Source: Cyclobacteriaceae bacterium (GTDB lineage Bacteria; Bacteroidota; Bacteroidia; Cytophagales; Cyclobacteriaceae). From it: 44,172 nucleotides of DNA. Each line of letters begins with the position of its first letter. Positions within the stretch are counted from its first letter, which is position 1. The stretch covers positions 1 through 44,172 of the forward strand of contig WFNR01000146.1 of NCBI GenBank assembly GCA_015488485.1, given 5' to 3'. This document shows positions 18,874 to 26,551 of the stretch, piece after piece. Below the pieces are notes generated by a model that had not been told where the DNA came from, did not search any database, and saw only the letters and a program-made list of their open reading frames with translations. Position numbers and translations under genes: made by a program.

Positions 18874-18904
18874 TTGCAAAGAGTATTTAAATCTCCTATC
18901 TTCC
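18874..18904 (+). promoter_or_regulatory. Promoter of the gamma-glutamyltransferase-like gene
   Basis: TTG at 18874-18876, a 20-bp spacer and TATCTTCC at 18897-18904 fit the TTG-N19/20-TAnnTTTG pattern with two mismatches. The start codon follows 16 bp later, leaving a very short leader. Confidence 0.5.
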
Positions 18905-18920
18905 GGTAAAATTCAGACCT

Positions 18921-20795
18921 ATGAGACTTCTTTTTTACTACATTCTTTTATTATCCGTTTACAGCCTGGGCTGCGCTCCAGCCACTGCCCAAACCACGCA
19001 AAAGCCGGTACTGCATGCCCGCCATTGGCTGGCCATTACCGGCAAGCCGCTGGGTGCCACAGCCGGAGCCCGTATCTTTCAGGAAGGCGGCAATGCCGTA
19101 GATGCCGCCTGCGCCATGCTGGCTGCTACCTGCACCATGTGGGATGTACTCTCCTGGGGTGGCGAAACTCAGGCGCTCATCTACAACCCGCATACCAAAA
19201 AGGTAATTGCCATCAATGCCCTGGGAGTAGCACCTACAGGTGCAACGGCCGATTTTTTCAAAGAAAAAGGCATGGACTACCCACCCCAATACGGCCCGCT
19301 GGCAGCCGTAACACCCGGCACACCCGGTGGACTGATGACCATGCTGGCCGAATACGGCACCATGAGTCTGCAACAGGTGCTGGCACCGGCTATGGAAATG
19401 GCAGCCGGCTATCCGATGGAAGAACAGACCGCCTTGCGTATTGAGAAAAACAAAGAGCTAATCAAACAATGGCCATACTCCAAGAAACTCTTTCTCACCC
19501 ATTTGGGTGAAGAAGGCCGAGAAGCACCTTATGCCGGTGAGATTTTTGTACAAAAAGACCTGCTCAATACCCTGCAAAAGCTGGTAGAAGCAGAACAACA
19601 TGCCCTGAAAGAAGGCAAATCGCGTAAAGAGGCCATTTATGCCGCCTATAAGCGGTTCTATACCGGTGATATCGCCCGGGATTTCGTGCAGGGGGTGCAG
19701 GAGCAAGGCGGCCTTATCACCATGCAAGACTTGGCTAACTGGCAAGTGTATATCGAAGAGCCGGTTATGACCACTTACAAAGGTATTGAAGTATACAAGC
19801 TCAACTCCTGGGTGCAAGGCCCTGTAATGCTGCAAGCGCTGAATATGCTGGAGCCGCTCGACCTGCAAGCAATGGGCTATAATTCGGTCAAGTACATACA
19901 TACCCTTTATCAGGTGATGAACCATACGTTTGCTGACCGCGATTTTTATTATGGCGACCCCTATTATCCGCCTGCCGAGCCGGTCAAGGGGCTGCTCTCC
20001 AAAGAATATGCCCAAAGCCGACTCAAGCACATCAACTGGCAACAAAACGATCCGGACGTGCAGCCGGGCGACCCCTATCCTTTTCAGGGCGGGAAAAATC
20101 CGTACCTGCACTACCTGCAAAACTGGCATACCCGTAGCACTGAAGACGACAAAAAAATGGGAAGCCTGGAAGGCAACTTCCAATTCGAGGCATTTCCCAA
20201 TTCGGATATTTACTCCGGCACTACCTCCATTCAGGCGGTGGATGAAGAAGGCTGGGTGGTATCGGTTACACCCAGTGGTGGCTGGGTGCCGGCCGTTATT
20301 GCCGGCCATACGGGTATCGGGCTAAGCCAGCGTATGCAAAGTTTTGTACTTGAACCGGCCGAAAACCCCTACAATGTGGTAGAACCTGGCAAACGCCCGC
20401 GTGCTACCCTCACTCCCGCCCTGGCACTCAAAGACGGCAAGCCTTATCTGTCGTTTGCCGTGCAAGGGGGCGACAGCCAGGATCAGAACCTGCTGCAATT
20501 CTTTCTGAATATAGTTGAATTCGGTATGAATGTACAAGAAGCGTGCGAAGCGCCCAATATCAACAGTTTTCAGCTCAAAGGCTCTTTTGGCAACCACCAA
20601 AGTCAGCCCGGCCGCCTGCTTATCAACAGCGATACCCCTGCCTATGTACGGCAAAAACTGCGTGAAATGGGCTATACCCTGGTGATACGGGAACGTACCT
20701 CGGGGCCCATCAATGCGGTGTATTTCGACTGGCAGCATGGCAGCTTTTGGGGCGGCAGCAGCAACCACGGAGAGGATTACGGTATAGGTTGGTAA
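18921..20795 (+). CDS. Gamma-glutamyltransferase family protein (Ntn hydrolase)
   Basis: The 624-residue protein has a signal peptide (to about ATAQ, residue 24), so it is periplasmic or secreted. Family members are made as a precursor that cuts itself before a catalytic threonine; here that is Thr434 in SGTTSIQAVD, matching the TTHYSVVD site of E. coli GGT. Other family landmarks are QEGGNAVDAACAM, the VTPGTPGGL stretch, PGKRPR and QGGDSQDQ. Two differences from glutathione-cleaving GGT stand out. The serine pair after PGKRPR is replaced by Ala-Thr, and the GGGG loop near the N-terminus is WGGETQAL. The substrate may therefore be a gamma-glutamyl peptide or an acyl compound rather than glutathione; this is inference. 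The gene is divergent from the giant protein gene and has its own promoter. Confidence 0.85.
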   Translation: MRLLFYYILLLSVYSLGCAPATAQTTQKPVLHARHWLAITGKPLGATAGARIFQEGGNAVDAACAMLAATCTMWDVLSWGGETQALIYNPHTKKVIAINALGVAPTGATADFFKEKGMDYPPQYGPLAAVTPGTPGGLMTMLAEYGTMSLQQVLAPAMEMAAGYPMEEQTALRIEKNKELIKQWPYSKKLFLTHLGEEGREAPYAGEIFVQKDLLNTLQKLVEAEQHALKEGKSRKEAIYAAYKRFYTGDIARDFVQGVQEQGGLITMQDLANWQVYIEEPVMTTYKGIEVYKLNSWVQGPVMLQALNMLEPLDLQAMGYNSVKYIHTLYQVMNHTFADRDFYYGDPYYPPAEPVKGLLSKEYAQSRLKHINWQQNDPDVQPGDPYPFQGGKNPYLHYLQNWHTRSTEDDKKMGSLEGNFQFEAFPNSDIYSGTTSIQAVDEEGWVVSVTPSGGWVPAVIAGHTGIGLSQRMQSFVLEPAENPYNVVEPGKRPRATLTPALALKDGKPYLSFAVQGGDSQDQNLLQFFLNIVEFGMNVQEACEAPNINSFQLKGSFGNHQSQPGRLLINSDTPAYVRQKLREMGYTLVIRERTSGPINAVYFDWQHGSFWGGSSNHGEDYGIGW

Positions 20796-20945
20796 ACTAA
20801 CCCTTACCGTATTAGCCGCTTTACGGGCTGTTGGCAATTGCCCGATTTGCATTTTTTGCAAACACCCAACCTGCCAATGTAATATTCAATTACCCTGTAC
20901 CCGGATTAATGCAGAACTTGCCGGTATCATCAAACCCGGTAAGTC

Positions 20946-21851
20946 ATGAAAAAGTTACTATGTATTGCCCATTTAGTCTGTCTGTTCTTTCTGTCAGAAC
21001 TCATCCCCGCCCACGCCCAGGGCTATTGGGATGAAACGCCTCAACCGCGCAGTAAAAGCCGCAGTGGGGTGTCAAGTCAAAAGACCAACAAAACCCTGAA
21101 CAACCAGACCACCTACTCCCTGATTACCTTTAAGAACGATGCACGCCTGGCGGTCAGGATATTGAACGAAACTGACAGCACCGTTATAGCCTTAAAAGCC
21201 GATAACGATACCATCGTTTACCAAAAGCAAAATATTGCCAGGATCGAACCGGTAAAGCAAGGTGAGCAAACGGCCTACCACATACCGGCTACGCAAGCTG
21301 CCTTTAGTCTCAATGCTTTCGGTTTGAAAAAAGGCGAACTTACCTACACGCAAGACTTCCTGCTGTTAAACCGCATAAATTACGGTGTTACCGACAACAT
21401 CAATGTCACTTTAGGTATCTTTATGCCGCTGGCAGCTTTTGCCAACTTACGAATAAATCTGCCTCAAGTGGCCAACCAGATAAAATTTGGCTTTGGTGTA
21501 TCAGCCACCATACCAATTATTGAAGACGATTTGAAGGCCACCTTCCTGTATGCCCTGATGACCCTGGGAAGCAGGGAAAACAACGTGACCTTCACCGGTG
21601 GAATAAGGCTCTCATACGGCTATAATGATCCCTTTTTCGGGCTGGCGATGATCTTTCACACTGGCCCAAAAGGCTACTATTATTTAGAAGGGCAATTGAC
21701 CCAAGGTGTAGGCATATGGGCCTCTACCGGCTACCGCCACATGATCAACCGCGGTAGCATCAGCCTTGGCGTAGTAGTCTATGGTGGTTATGGTCTTATT
21801 GCTCTGCCCAATATCGGCTTCACCGCCCCGATATTTGTGGCCGAGAAATAA
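20946..21851 (+). CDS. Exported protein with outer-membrane-barrel-like C-terminal half
   Basis: The protein has 301 residues. It has a signal peptide (MKKLLCIAHLVCLFFLSELIPAHAQ), then a basic/Ser-rich stretch (about 30-60), a small domain containing FKNDARLAVRILNETDSTVIALKADNDTIVY with the look of a Bacteroidota beta-rich domain (about 62-110), and from about 120 onward amphipathic strands rich in Gly and aromatics (YGVTDNINVTLGIFMPLA, GGIRLSYGYNDPFFGLAM, GYYYLEGQLTQGVGIW). The family is not recognised. The gene lies 150 bp after the ggt-like gene. That gap holds only weak hairpins (20824-20844, 20843-20862), so read-through from ggt is possible. Confidence 0.7.
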   Translation: MKKLLCIAHLVCLFFLSELIPAHAQGYWDETPQPRSKSRSGVSSQKTNKTLNNQTTYSLITFKNDARLAVRILNETDSTVIALKADNDTIVYQKQNIARIEPVKQGEQTAYHIPATQAAFSLNAFGLKKGELTYTQDFLLLNRINYGVTDNINVTLGIFMPLAAFANLRINLPQVANQIKFGFGVSATIPIIEDDLKATFLYALMTLGSRENNVTFTGGIRLSYGYNDPFFGLAMIFHTGPKGYYYLEGQLTQGVGIWASTGYRHMINRGSISLGVVVYGGYGLIALPNIGFTAPIFVAEK

Positions 21852-21922
21852 GTGGTTGTCTATCATTAATTTAGTAGAAAAATTGTTACCAGCTTACAGC
21901 TGTAAAGAAAACCGGCAGCGTT

Positions 21923-21955
21923 TTTTGTCGATTGCTAAAAATTTTCATATCTTGT
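21923..21955 (+). promoter_or_regulatory. Promoter of the helix-turn-helix regulator gene
   Basis: TTTTG (TTG at 21925-21927), a 20-bp spacer and TATCTTGT (21948-21955), a near match to TAnnTTTG, lie 24 bp before the ATG at 21980. Confidence 0.5.
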
Positions 21956-21979
21956 TAATCAATTTAACAGATTTTGAAA

Positions 21980-22996
21980 ATGCACGCCCTGCAATCAGCC
22001 ATTCTGGAAGCCATTGCTTTCCAGCTAACAAATGATACCCCTCTGGTAGAGGCATTGATGGCTTGTTTGTTTATCAGCAAAGACAGCGCCTACCGCAGAA
22101 TACGAGGCGATACCTTATTCGATATCAGTGAGATAGAAAAATTAACCGCTCATTACAACCTGTCGCTCAACAGTATTTTCGGACTGGATAAGAATGCCAT
22201 AAGCTTTATCACCAAAGTCACCGACAAACAGGACTTCTCCTTAACCGACTACCTACAGTCCATAGAAAAAAACCTGCAAATCATCCGCCAGTTACCACAA
22301 AAGCATCTGTATTATTCTGCCAGGGACATACCCATTTTCCATTATTTTCAGTTGACCGACTTATGTCATTTTAAATTATTCTTTTGGCAAAAATATTATC
22401 TGCACAGTGCACAACTGAAACAGGCTTCCTACATGCCGGGTCAGAAGAAACCAGGGTTTACCTGCCCCGAAAAACTAATCGGTCAAATCTGGTATGCCTA
22501 TATGAAAATACCCAGCACCGAAATCTGGACTTATGAGACTGCCAACATCACCTTGCGGCAGATTGAATTTGCCTACCAGACTGCTACCATAAACCTGACA
22601 ACCTGCCGGCACCTGCTGCAACAATACCAGCAACTAATCAATCACATCAAAGCACAAGCCGGGCAAGGTAATAAATTCCAAATTGACTCGGATGCCACGC
22701 TGGAAGGGGCCGAATACCATCTTTATTTCAATGAGGTGGCCATAGGCGACAATTCTATCCTCTTTGACATGAACAGCCGTAAACTGGCTTTTATTACCTA
22801 TGGCAACCTCAACTATATGAGTACCGCTAATGCCGGCTACACCGACTACCTGAAAACCCATTTTCAAGATACGATAAAAAACTCCACCCTGATCAGCACT
22901 ACCTCACAAAAGCAACGAAGCGCGTTCTTTCATCTTATTCAACAAAAAATAGATCAGGTAAATCAGCGGCTTGACAGTCCGGCCACTTTATACTGA
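21980..22996 (+). CDS. Helix-turn-helix (XRE-like) transcriptional regulator of a Bacteroidota-specific type
   Basis: The protein has 338 residues from ATG 21980; an in-frame TTG two codons upstream is unlikely to be used. The N-terminal helix-turn-helix (about residues 29-68) reads LFISKDSAYRRIRGDTLFD, then SEIEKLTAHYNLSLNSIFGL: the 'YRRIRG ... EL.. LA..Y.iSLn.if' pattern common in Cytophagales regulators. The remaining ~270 residues are mostly helical and rich in Tyr, Gln and Leu with no recognised ligand-binding fold. The protein is cytoplasmic. It has its own promoter and is convergent with the His-rich lipoprotein gene (11 bp between stops, no terminator seen). The target genes are unknown. 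Confidence 0.75.
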   Translation: MHALQSAILEAIAFQLTNDTPLVEALMACLFISKDSAYRRIRGDTLFDISEIEKLTAHYNLSLNSIFGLDKNAISFITKVTDKQDFSLTDYLQSIEKNLQIIRQLPQKHLYYSARDIPIFHYFQLTDLCHFKLFFWQKYYLHSAQLKQASYMPGQKKPGFTCPEKLIGQIWYAYMKIPSTEIWTYETANITLRQIEFAYQTATINLTTCRHLLQQYQQLINHIKAQAGQGNKFQIDSDATLEGAEYHLYFNEVAIGDNSILFDMNSRKLAFITYGNLNYMSTANAGYTDYLKTHFQDTIKNSTLISTTSQKQRSAFFHLIQQKIDQVNQRLDSPATLY

Positions 22997-23007
22997 TTAC
23001 AACCCCA

Positions 23008-23382
23008 TCAGGCACAGCCTACCGTGATACTATGCGAATGACCACTATTGGTAGTGGAGGTTACCTGTATGCTTTTGTTATCTTGCAGCGAAGCAAAATG
23101 ACTGGCCGTAAGGGTTACCTCGTGGTCATGCCCCGAGCTACCCTGGATGGAATAAGTTTTGGTAACAGCCGCCTGTACATCAGCTTTCGATACCGTAAGT
23201 ACATGACCATGATTGCCACCTATGCTGGTGGTAGTGCCGTTGTCTAAACAGTTGCCAGTATTACCCGGTGGCTGTGGGGCCGGATCACTGGCATTATTGT
23301 AGCAACCCATAAGCGCCCACCCCATAGGTAAGCCGACAACCAACAGCCGCAACCCTGTACGAAGAAATTCTTGCCTTTTCAT
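23008..23382 (-). CDS. Small lipoprotein with three GHxH-type His motifs
   Basis: The protein has 124 residues. The N-terminal hydrophobic segment ends in ALMGC, so Cys27 is probably lipidated. A Pro/Asn linker is followed by a compact Thr/Ser-rich beta domain with three evenly spaced motifs: NHGH (57-60), GHDH (84-87) and GHSH (114-117), plus His95. Cys45 and Cys123 could form a disulfide. The pairs of His on adjacent strands suggest a copper or other transition-metal site. I recall similar short domains as conserved hypothetical proteins, but none with a proven function. The gene lies 89 bp downstream of the diheme cytochrome c on the same strand, yet has its own promoter with a palindrome over it. 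Confidence 0.75.
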   Translation of the reverse strand: MKRQEFLRTGLRLLVVGLPMGWALMGCYNNASDPAPQPPGNTGNCLDNGTTTSIGGNHGHVLTVSKADVQAAVTKTYSIQGSSGHDHEVTLTASHFASLQDNKSIQVTSTTNSGHSHSITVGCA

Positions 23383-23387
23383 AGCCG

Positions 23388-23438
23388 GTATATTGTTGTT
23401 TCAACACACAATATACATAACTACCGCTGAATAGTCAA
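23388..23438 (-). promoter_or_regulatory. Promoter and palindromic operator of the GHxH lipoprotein gene
   Basis: On the minus strand: TTG (23438-23436), a 20-bp spacer, then TATATTGT (23415-23408). A palindrome GTATATTGT...ACAATATAC (23388-23416) covers the -7 box and the start of the transcript, as expected for a repressor site. Confidence 0.5.
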
Positions 23439-23471
23439 GCATTCTATAAAACTTCCGTTATCGGCATGCCT

Positions 23472-24212
23472 TTATTGATAACAACGCCAACCGCCCTTGC
23501 GCTTGCCTCTGTGGCGATTCATCATCATACCCCGCCCTCGCTTGGCAGGAACCTGATCATCTTTAAGAGTAGCCAAATAATCGTAGATGGCATCTTTATC
23601 TTCTCTCTTCATACCGGCAGCAAATGAAGGCATATAGCAAGGCCCCATATCGAGCACCCTGGCAAATGCCTCTTTGCTGTACCATTGAGGTGCCACCGAC
23701 AAAGCAACCGGCTCCATCATGCCGCACATTTTGGTATTGGCATTCTGTGGCTGCGGATCCGTACTTACAGCCCGGTGACAGCCGGCACAATTGCTTTTAA
23801 ACAACATCTCTCCTTTGGCTACAGCATCCATCGGCACGGCAATCGTGTTGCCTGTATCCTCACCATACAAAAAAGAAACAATAGCAGCTACTTCTTCATC
23901 GCTCAGATGTGTCATGGGTGGCATGGCGCCTTTGCCATTACGTACTTGAGCTACGATTTCGGCCTTGCTCATTTTGCTCTTTATATCGGTCAGCGCGGGG
24001 AAAGCCGGTGGGTTCCCTTTCAGGTCAACCCCATGACAGCCGGCACAATTCAGCCGGTAAAGTTCGGCCCCGGAGATATCATTGCTCATAATTTTAACTG
24101 CTGATTCTACCCCTAATCCGGAGATGTTATCTGTTATTTGCATAGCAGCCAGTACTACACTTACCAAACCAATCAATATAATTACCGTATTTTTAAAAAA
24201 TAGTTTTTCCAT
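23472..24212 (-). CDS. Membrane-anchored diheme c-type cytochrome
   Basis: The protein has 246 residues. An N-terminal hydrophobic anchor (about 9-24) precedes two cytochrome c domains. Heme motif 1 is CAGCH (56-60), with a likely Met ligand in GAMPPM (97). Heme motif 2 is CAGCH (142-146), with a likely Met ligand in the MGPCYMPSF region. It would carry electrons on the periplasmic side, for example to a terminal oxidase or from a periplasmic dehydrogenase. The last ~20 residues are very basic with a Met run (RGRGMMMNRHRGKRKGG). That tail is odd for a cytochrome and may serve as a docking or membrane-surface contact. A -7 box lies 22 bp upstream. Its neighbour downstream is the GHxH lipoprotein. 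Confidence 0.88.
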   Translation of the reverse strand: MEKLFFKNTVIILIGLVSVVLAAMQITDNISGLGVESAVKIMSNDISGAELYRLNCAGCHGVDLKGNPPAFPALTDIKSKMSKAEIVAQVRNGKGAMPPMTHLSDEEVAAIVSFLYGEDTGNTIAVPMDAVAKGEMLFKSNCAGCHRAVSTDPQPQNANTKMCGMMEPVALSVAPQWYSKEAFARVLDMGPCYMPSFAAGMKREDKDAIYDYLATLKDDQVPAKRGRGMMMNRHRGKRKGGWRCYQ

Positions 24213-24234
24213 AACCAGACATAATCCTCTCCGA

Positions 24235-24242
24235 CAAAAATA
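24235..24242 (-). promoter_or_regulatory. -7 box (TATTTTTG, minus strand) for the cytochrome gene
   Basis: Exact TAnnTTTG match 22 bp before the ATG at 24212. No -33 TTG at usual spacing. Confidence 0.5.
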
Positions 24243-24290
24243 TTCATCAATGTTTTACTGATAGTGAAGTGTATCACACATCCGCCATTA

Positions 24291-25487
24291 TCAGCTCATG
24301 CGCTTCAAAATAATAAATGCCGATAGTAGGGTAAGAACACCGATAGTCACCACTGAGCTGTTTATATCAAGGGTATCGGCCACCAGCCCGGTCAGTATAG
24401 CGCCAAAGGCATAGCCCGAATCGCGCCACAAGCGAAATACCCCTATGCTGGCTGCCCGTTGTTGCGGGTGGGTATAATCGGCCATGGCTGCCAGAAAGGT
24501 GGGGTAAACCACAGCCGTGCCTACCCCCAGCAATACCGATAAGATGATGAACTCGATATATGATGAAGCCCGCGTCATCAGTAGAAATACTACTCCCTGT
24601 AGTAGCATACCCCAGAACAACATAGCCTTTTTGTTAAGATGGTCAGCCATTTTGCCGGTAAAAAGCTGCCCGACACCCCACACCCCGGGATAAAGAGCCA
24701 CCACTACCCCAATCTGCGTGAGGGTAAAACCTTTAGTAGCCAGTAAAATAGGCAACAGCCCCCAAACCATGCCATCGTTAAGATTATTGATCAGCCCGGC
24801 CTGTGAAATCGATCCCAGGTTGTGGTCTTGCCAGGTAGTTTGCCAAAAAATGTTCTTCAGGAGCGGCACGGCACTATCACTGGCCTCTTTGGCTACATGA
24901 TGACGGGTATCGCGCACCAGCAACCAGGAGCCCAGCAGGCCCAGGCCGGCAAATACAAAGCCCAGGTAAAACGGAAAGGGGCGTAAGCCATACTCTGCCG
25001 CAATCCAGCCGGTAAGGAAAGCGACCAGACCCACAGCCAGATAGCCGGCCGACTCGTTGATACCCATAGCCAAACCACGGTTCTTCTCGCCTACCAGGTC
25101 AATCTTCATTACCACCGTGCTCGACCAGGTTAGACCCTGGTTTATTCCCAGCAACACATTGGCTAATACAACCCAGTTCCAGCTACTGGCATATATCAGG
25201 ATAAAAGGTATGGGTAAGGCAAACAGCCAGCCAATTACCAGCAGGTTTTTACGCCCCCATTTATTGGCCAGCAGTCCGGTAAAGTAGTTGGTAATGGCTT
25301 TGGTAAACCCGAAAACAATAATAAAAGACAAGATAGCCGTTTTGCTGGCAATATGAAAATCCGCCTCGGCAATTTGCGGCAGAATGGTGCGCTCCAGCCC
25401 TACCATGCCGCCAACAAAGGCATTGATCACCACCAGCAGGGCAAACTGCCGCCAATTATTGCGCAACCCTAATTCTACCGTTGACAT
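24291..25487 (-). CDS. Major facilitator superfamily transporter
   Basis: The protein has 398 residues with about 12 hydrophobic segments in two halves separated by a hydrophilic loop (about 195-220, RDTRHHVAKEASDSA). The MFS signature between helices 2 and 3 is visible as GLLANKWGRKNLLVIG, and its counterpart in the second half as GKMADHLNKKAMLFWG. It is an inner-membrane secondary transporter, probably a proton-coupled exporter. The substrate cannot be read from sequence. It starts 4 bp after the stop of the ArsR-rhodanese gene, so the pair is one operon and the regulator probably controls it. That makes a metal, metalloid or sulfur-compound export role plausible. Confidence 0.88.
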   Translation of the reverse strand: MSTVELGLRNNWRQFALLVVINAFVGGMVGLERTILPQIAEADFHIASKTAILSFIIVFGFTKAITNYFTGLLANKWGRKNLLVIGWLFALPIPFILIYASSWNWVVLANVLLGINQGLTWSSTVVMKIDLVGEKNRGLAMGINESAGYLAVGLVAFLTGWIAAEYGLRPFPFYLGFVFAGLGLLGSWLLVRDTRHHVAKEASDSAVPLLKNIFWQTTWQDHNLGSISQAGLINNLNDGMVWGLLPILLATKGFTLTQIGVVVALYPGVWGVGQLFTGKMADHLNKKAMLFWGMLLQGVVFLLMTRASSYIEFIILSVLLGVGTAVVYPTFLAAMADYTHPQQRAASIGVFRLWRDSGYAFGAILTGLVADTLDINSSVVTIGVLTLLSAFIILKRMS

Positions 25488-25491
25488 CAGG

Positions 25492-26115
25492 CTAGGCGGA
25501 TTTCATCATTACCGGCTCGGCCAGGCGTACCGCCCGGTAGCCGGCCGCCTGTAGGCGGGCTACCACCTCATCGGCATAGGTACACAGCTCGCCCCGGCAG
25601 TAGGCCACAATAAGTTTATCCTTATCCAGGCGGTGCATCTCCTTATCAAGTCTGTAGTAGGGTATATTTACCGCCCTACGATGATGGCTCCAGGCATACT
25701 CTTCCGGTGGGCGTACATCGAGCAGTATGTGCTCCTCATCAGGCAATGATTCCACCACGGCCCTATCGGTGCCATAGTTCTTCCTGAACGACTGCAGAAG
25801 GGCAGTCATGTCGGGTCTTTGGCTGGCCGCTATCTGATGGAGCCCCCTGATAGCCAGCAGAATAACCGGATCGGCCAGTCGATAATAAATGGTATTGAAA
25901 CTACGCCTGGTTTTGACCAGTCCGGCCTGCTTGAGTTTTTGCAGGTGCTGTGAAGTATTGGCAACGCTCATGCGGGCTTCGCGGGCCAGCTTAATTACAC
26001 TCTTAGGGCCATTGCCAAGCAGCTCCAGTAGCTCCACACGATGGGCATGCCCCATGGCTTTGACTATTTGCCCGATGATTTCGTAACCGCGGTCTTTCAG
26101 TTCATTTTTGGTCAT
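25492..26115 (-). CDS. ArsR-family regulator fused to a rhodanese domain
   Basis: The protein has 207 residues. Residues about 10-95 form a winged helix-turn-helix of the ArsR/SmtB family (MGHAHRVELLELLGNGPKSVIKLAREARMS, then NTSQHLQKLKQAGLV; quoted in pieces). Residues about 115-203 form a rhodanese domain with LDVRPPEEYAWSHHRRAVNIPY and the active-site loop CRGELC (Cys173, Cys178). Such fusions are thought to sense sulfur or oxidant chemistry at the rhodanese cysteine and alter DNA binding. A second cysteine five residues on could allow a disulfide switch. It is first in an operon with the MFS gene, and two perfect 14-bp palindromes sit on its promoter, suggesting autoregulation. Confidence 0.88.
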   Translation of the reverse strand: MTKNELKDRGYEIIGQIVKAMGHAHRVELLELLGNGPKSVIKLAREARMSVANTSQHLQKLKQAGLVKTRRSFNTIYYRLADPVILLAIRGLHQIAASQRPDMTALLQSFRKNYGTDRAVVESLPDEEHILLDVRPPEEYAWSHHRRAVNIPYYRLDKEMHRLDKDKLIVAYCRGELCTYADEVVARLQAAGYRAVRLAEPVMMKSA

Positions 26116-26119
26116 AAGG

Positions 26120-26165
26120 CAAGTTTAGGTAAAATATTTTACATATTCAACTATTCAATTGAATA
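26120..26165 (-). promoter_or_regulatory. Promoter with two palindromic operators, ArsR-rhodanese operon
   Basis: On the minus strand: TTG (26150-26148), a 20-bp spacer, TAAACTTG (26127-26120). One perfect palindrome, GTAAAATATTTTAC (26129-26142), fills most of the spacer. A second, TATTCAATTGAATA (26152-26165), lies just upstream of the -33 element, with centres 23 bp apart (about two helical turns). A TATTCAA direct repeat lies at 26144 and 26152. Confidence 0.6.
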
Positions 26166-26230
26166 CTCAATTATTTCTTACCAACAAATAAAAACCTTCG
26201 TCCTCCCCCTGCCGTTAAATTTATATCACT

Positions 26231-26238
26231 TACTTTTG
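26231..26238 (+). promoter_or_regulatory. -7 box (TACTTTTG) of the metal-efflux operon
   Basis: Exact TAnnTTTG match ending 5 bp before the GTG at 26244, which would place the transcript start at or next to the start codon. No -33 TTG is seen. Confidence 0.5.
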
Positions 26239-26243
26239 CCATC

Positions 26244-26543
26244 GTGAAAATACTGGCTGCTATATTAACTGTTTACATCATGGCTCTGCTGGTGCTACCC
26301 TGCACCGACTATGAGCACTATCGTGATGATGCACAAGCCGGTATTGAATCGATCTTTGATGGCAACCACTCCGATGTTTGTTCACCTTTCTGTAGCGACC
26401 ATGAGTGTCATACGCATATTACACTGAGTTTTGTTACTACGGTATTCGTACAATTACCATACTGCGAAATACCCGTAATAGAAAAGACCCACCTCGTACC
26501 TAACCCTTATTTTGCCATCTGGCAACCTCCCAAGATCAGTTGA
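26244..26543 (+). CDS. Small exported Cys/His protein preceding a metal-efflux pump (DUF6660-like)
   Basis: The protein has 99 residues and a GTG start. A hydrophobic N-terminus (MKILAAILTVYIMALLVLPC) could be a signal peptide or anchor. It is followed by an acidic region and a Cys/His cluster, VCSPFCSDHECHTHI, likely to bind metal. The position directly before a CzcA/CusA gene and the CSPFC motif match what I recall of the DUF6660 family in Bacteroidota; the DUF number is from memory. It may be a periplasmic metal chaperone or sensor for the pump, which is inference. An alternative start (Met13 of the frame, 26280) would destroy the signal sequence, so GTG is preferred. Confidence 0.7.
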   Translation: MKILAAILTVYIMALLVLPCTDYEHYRDDAQAGIESIFDGNHSDVCSPFCSDHECHTHITLSFVTTVFVQLPYCEIPVIEKTHLVPNPYFAIWQPPKIS

Positions 26544-26551
26544 TTTATTAA

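Noticed and set aside
19458-20309. 283-codon minus-strand reading frame inside the GGT-like gene
   Set aside because: Antisense shadow of a conserved enzyme gene with no start context.
20824-20862. Terminator after the GGT-like gene
   Set aside because: Only short hairpins (5-6 bp) with large loops or no proper T-run; too weak to call.
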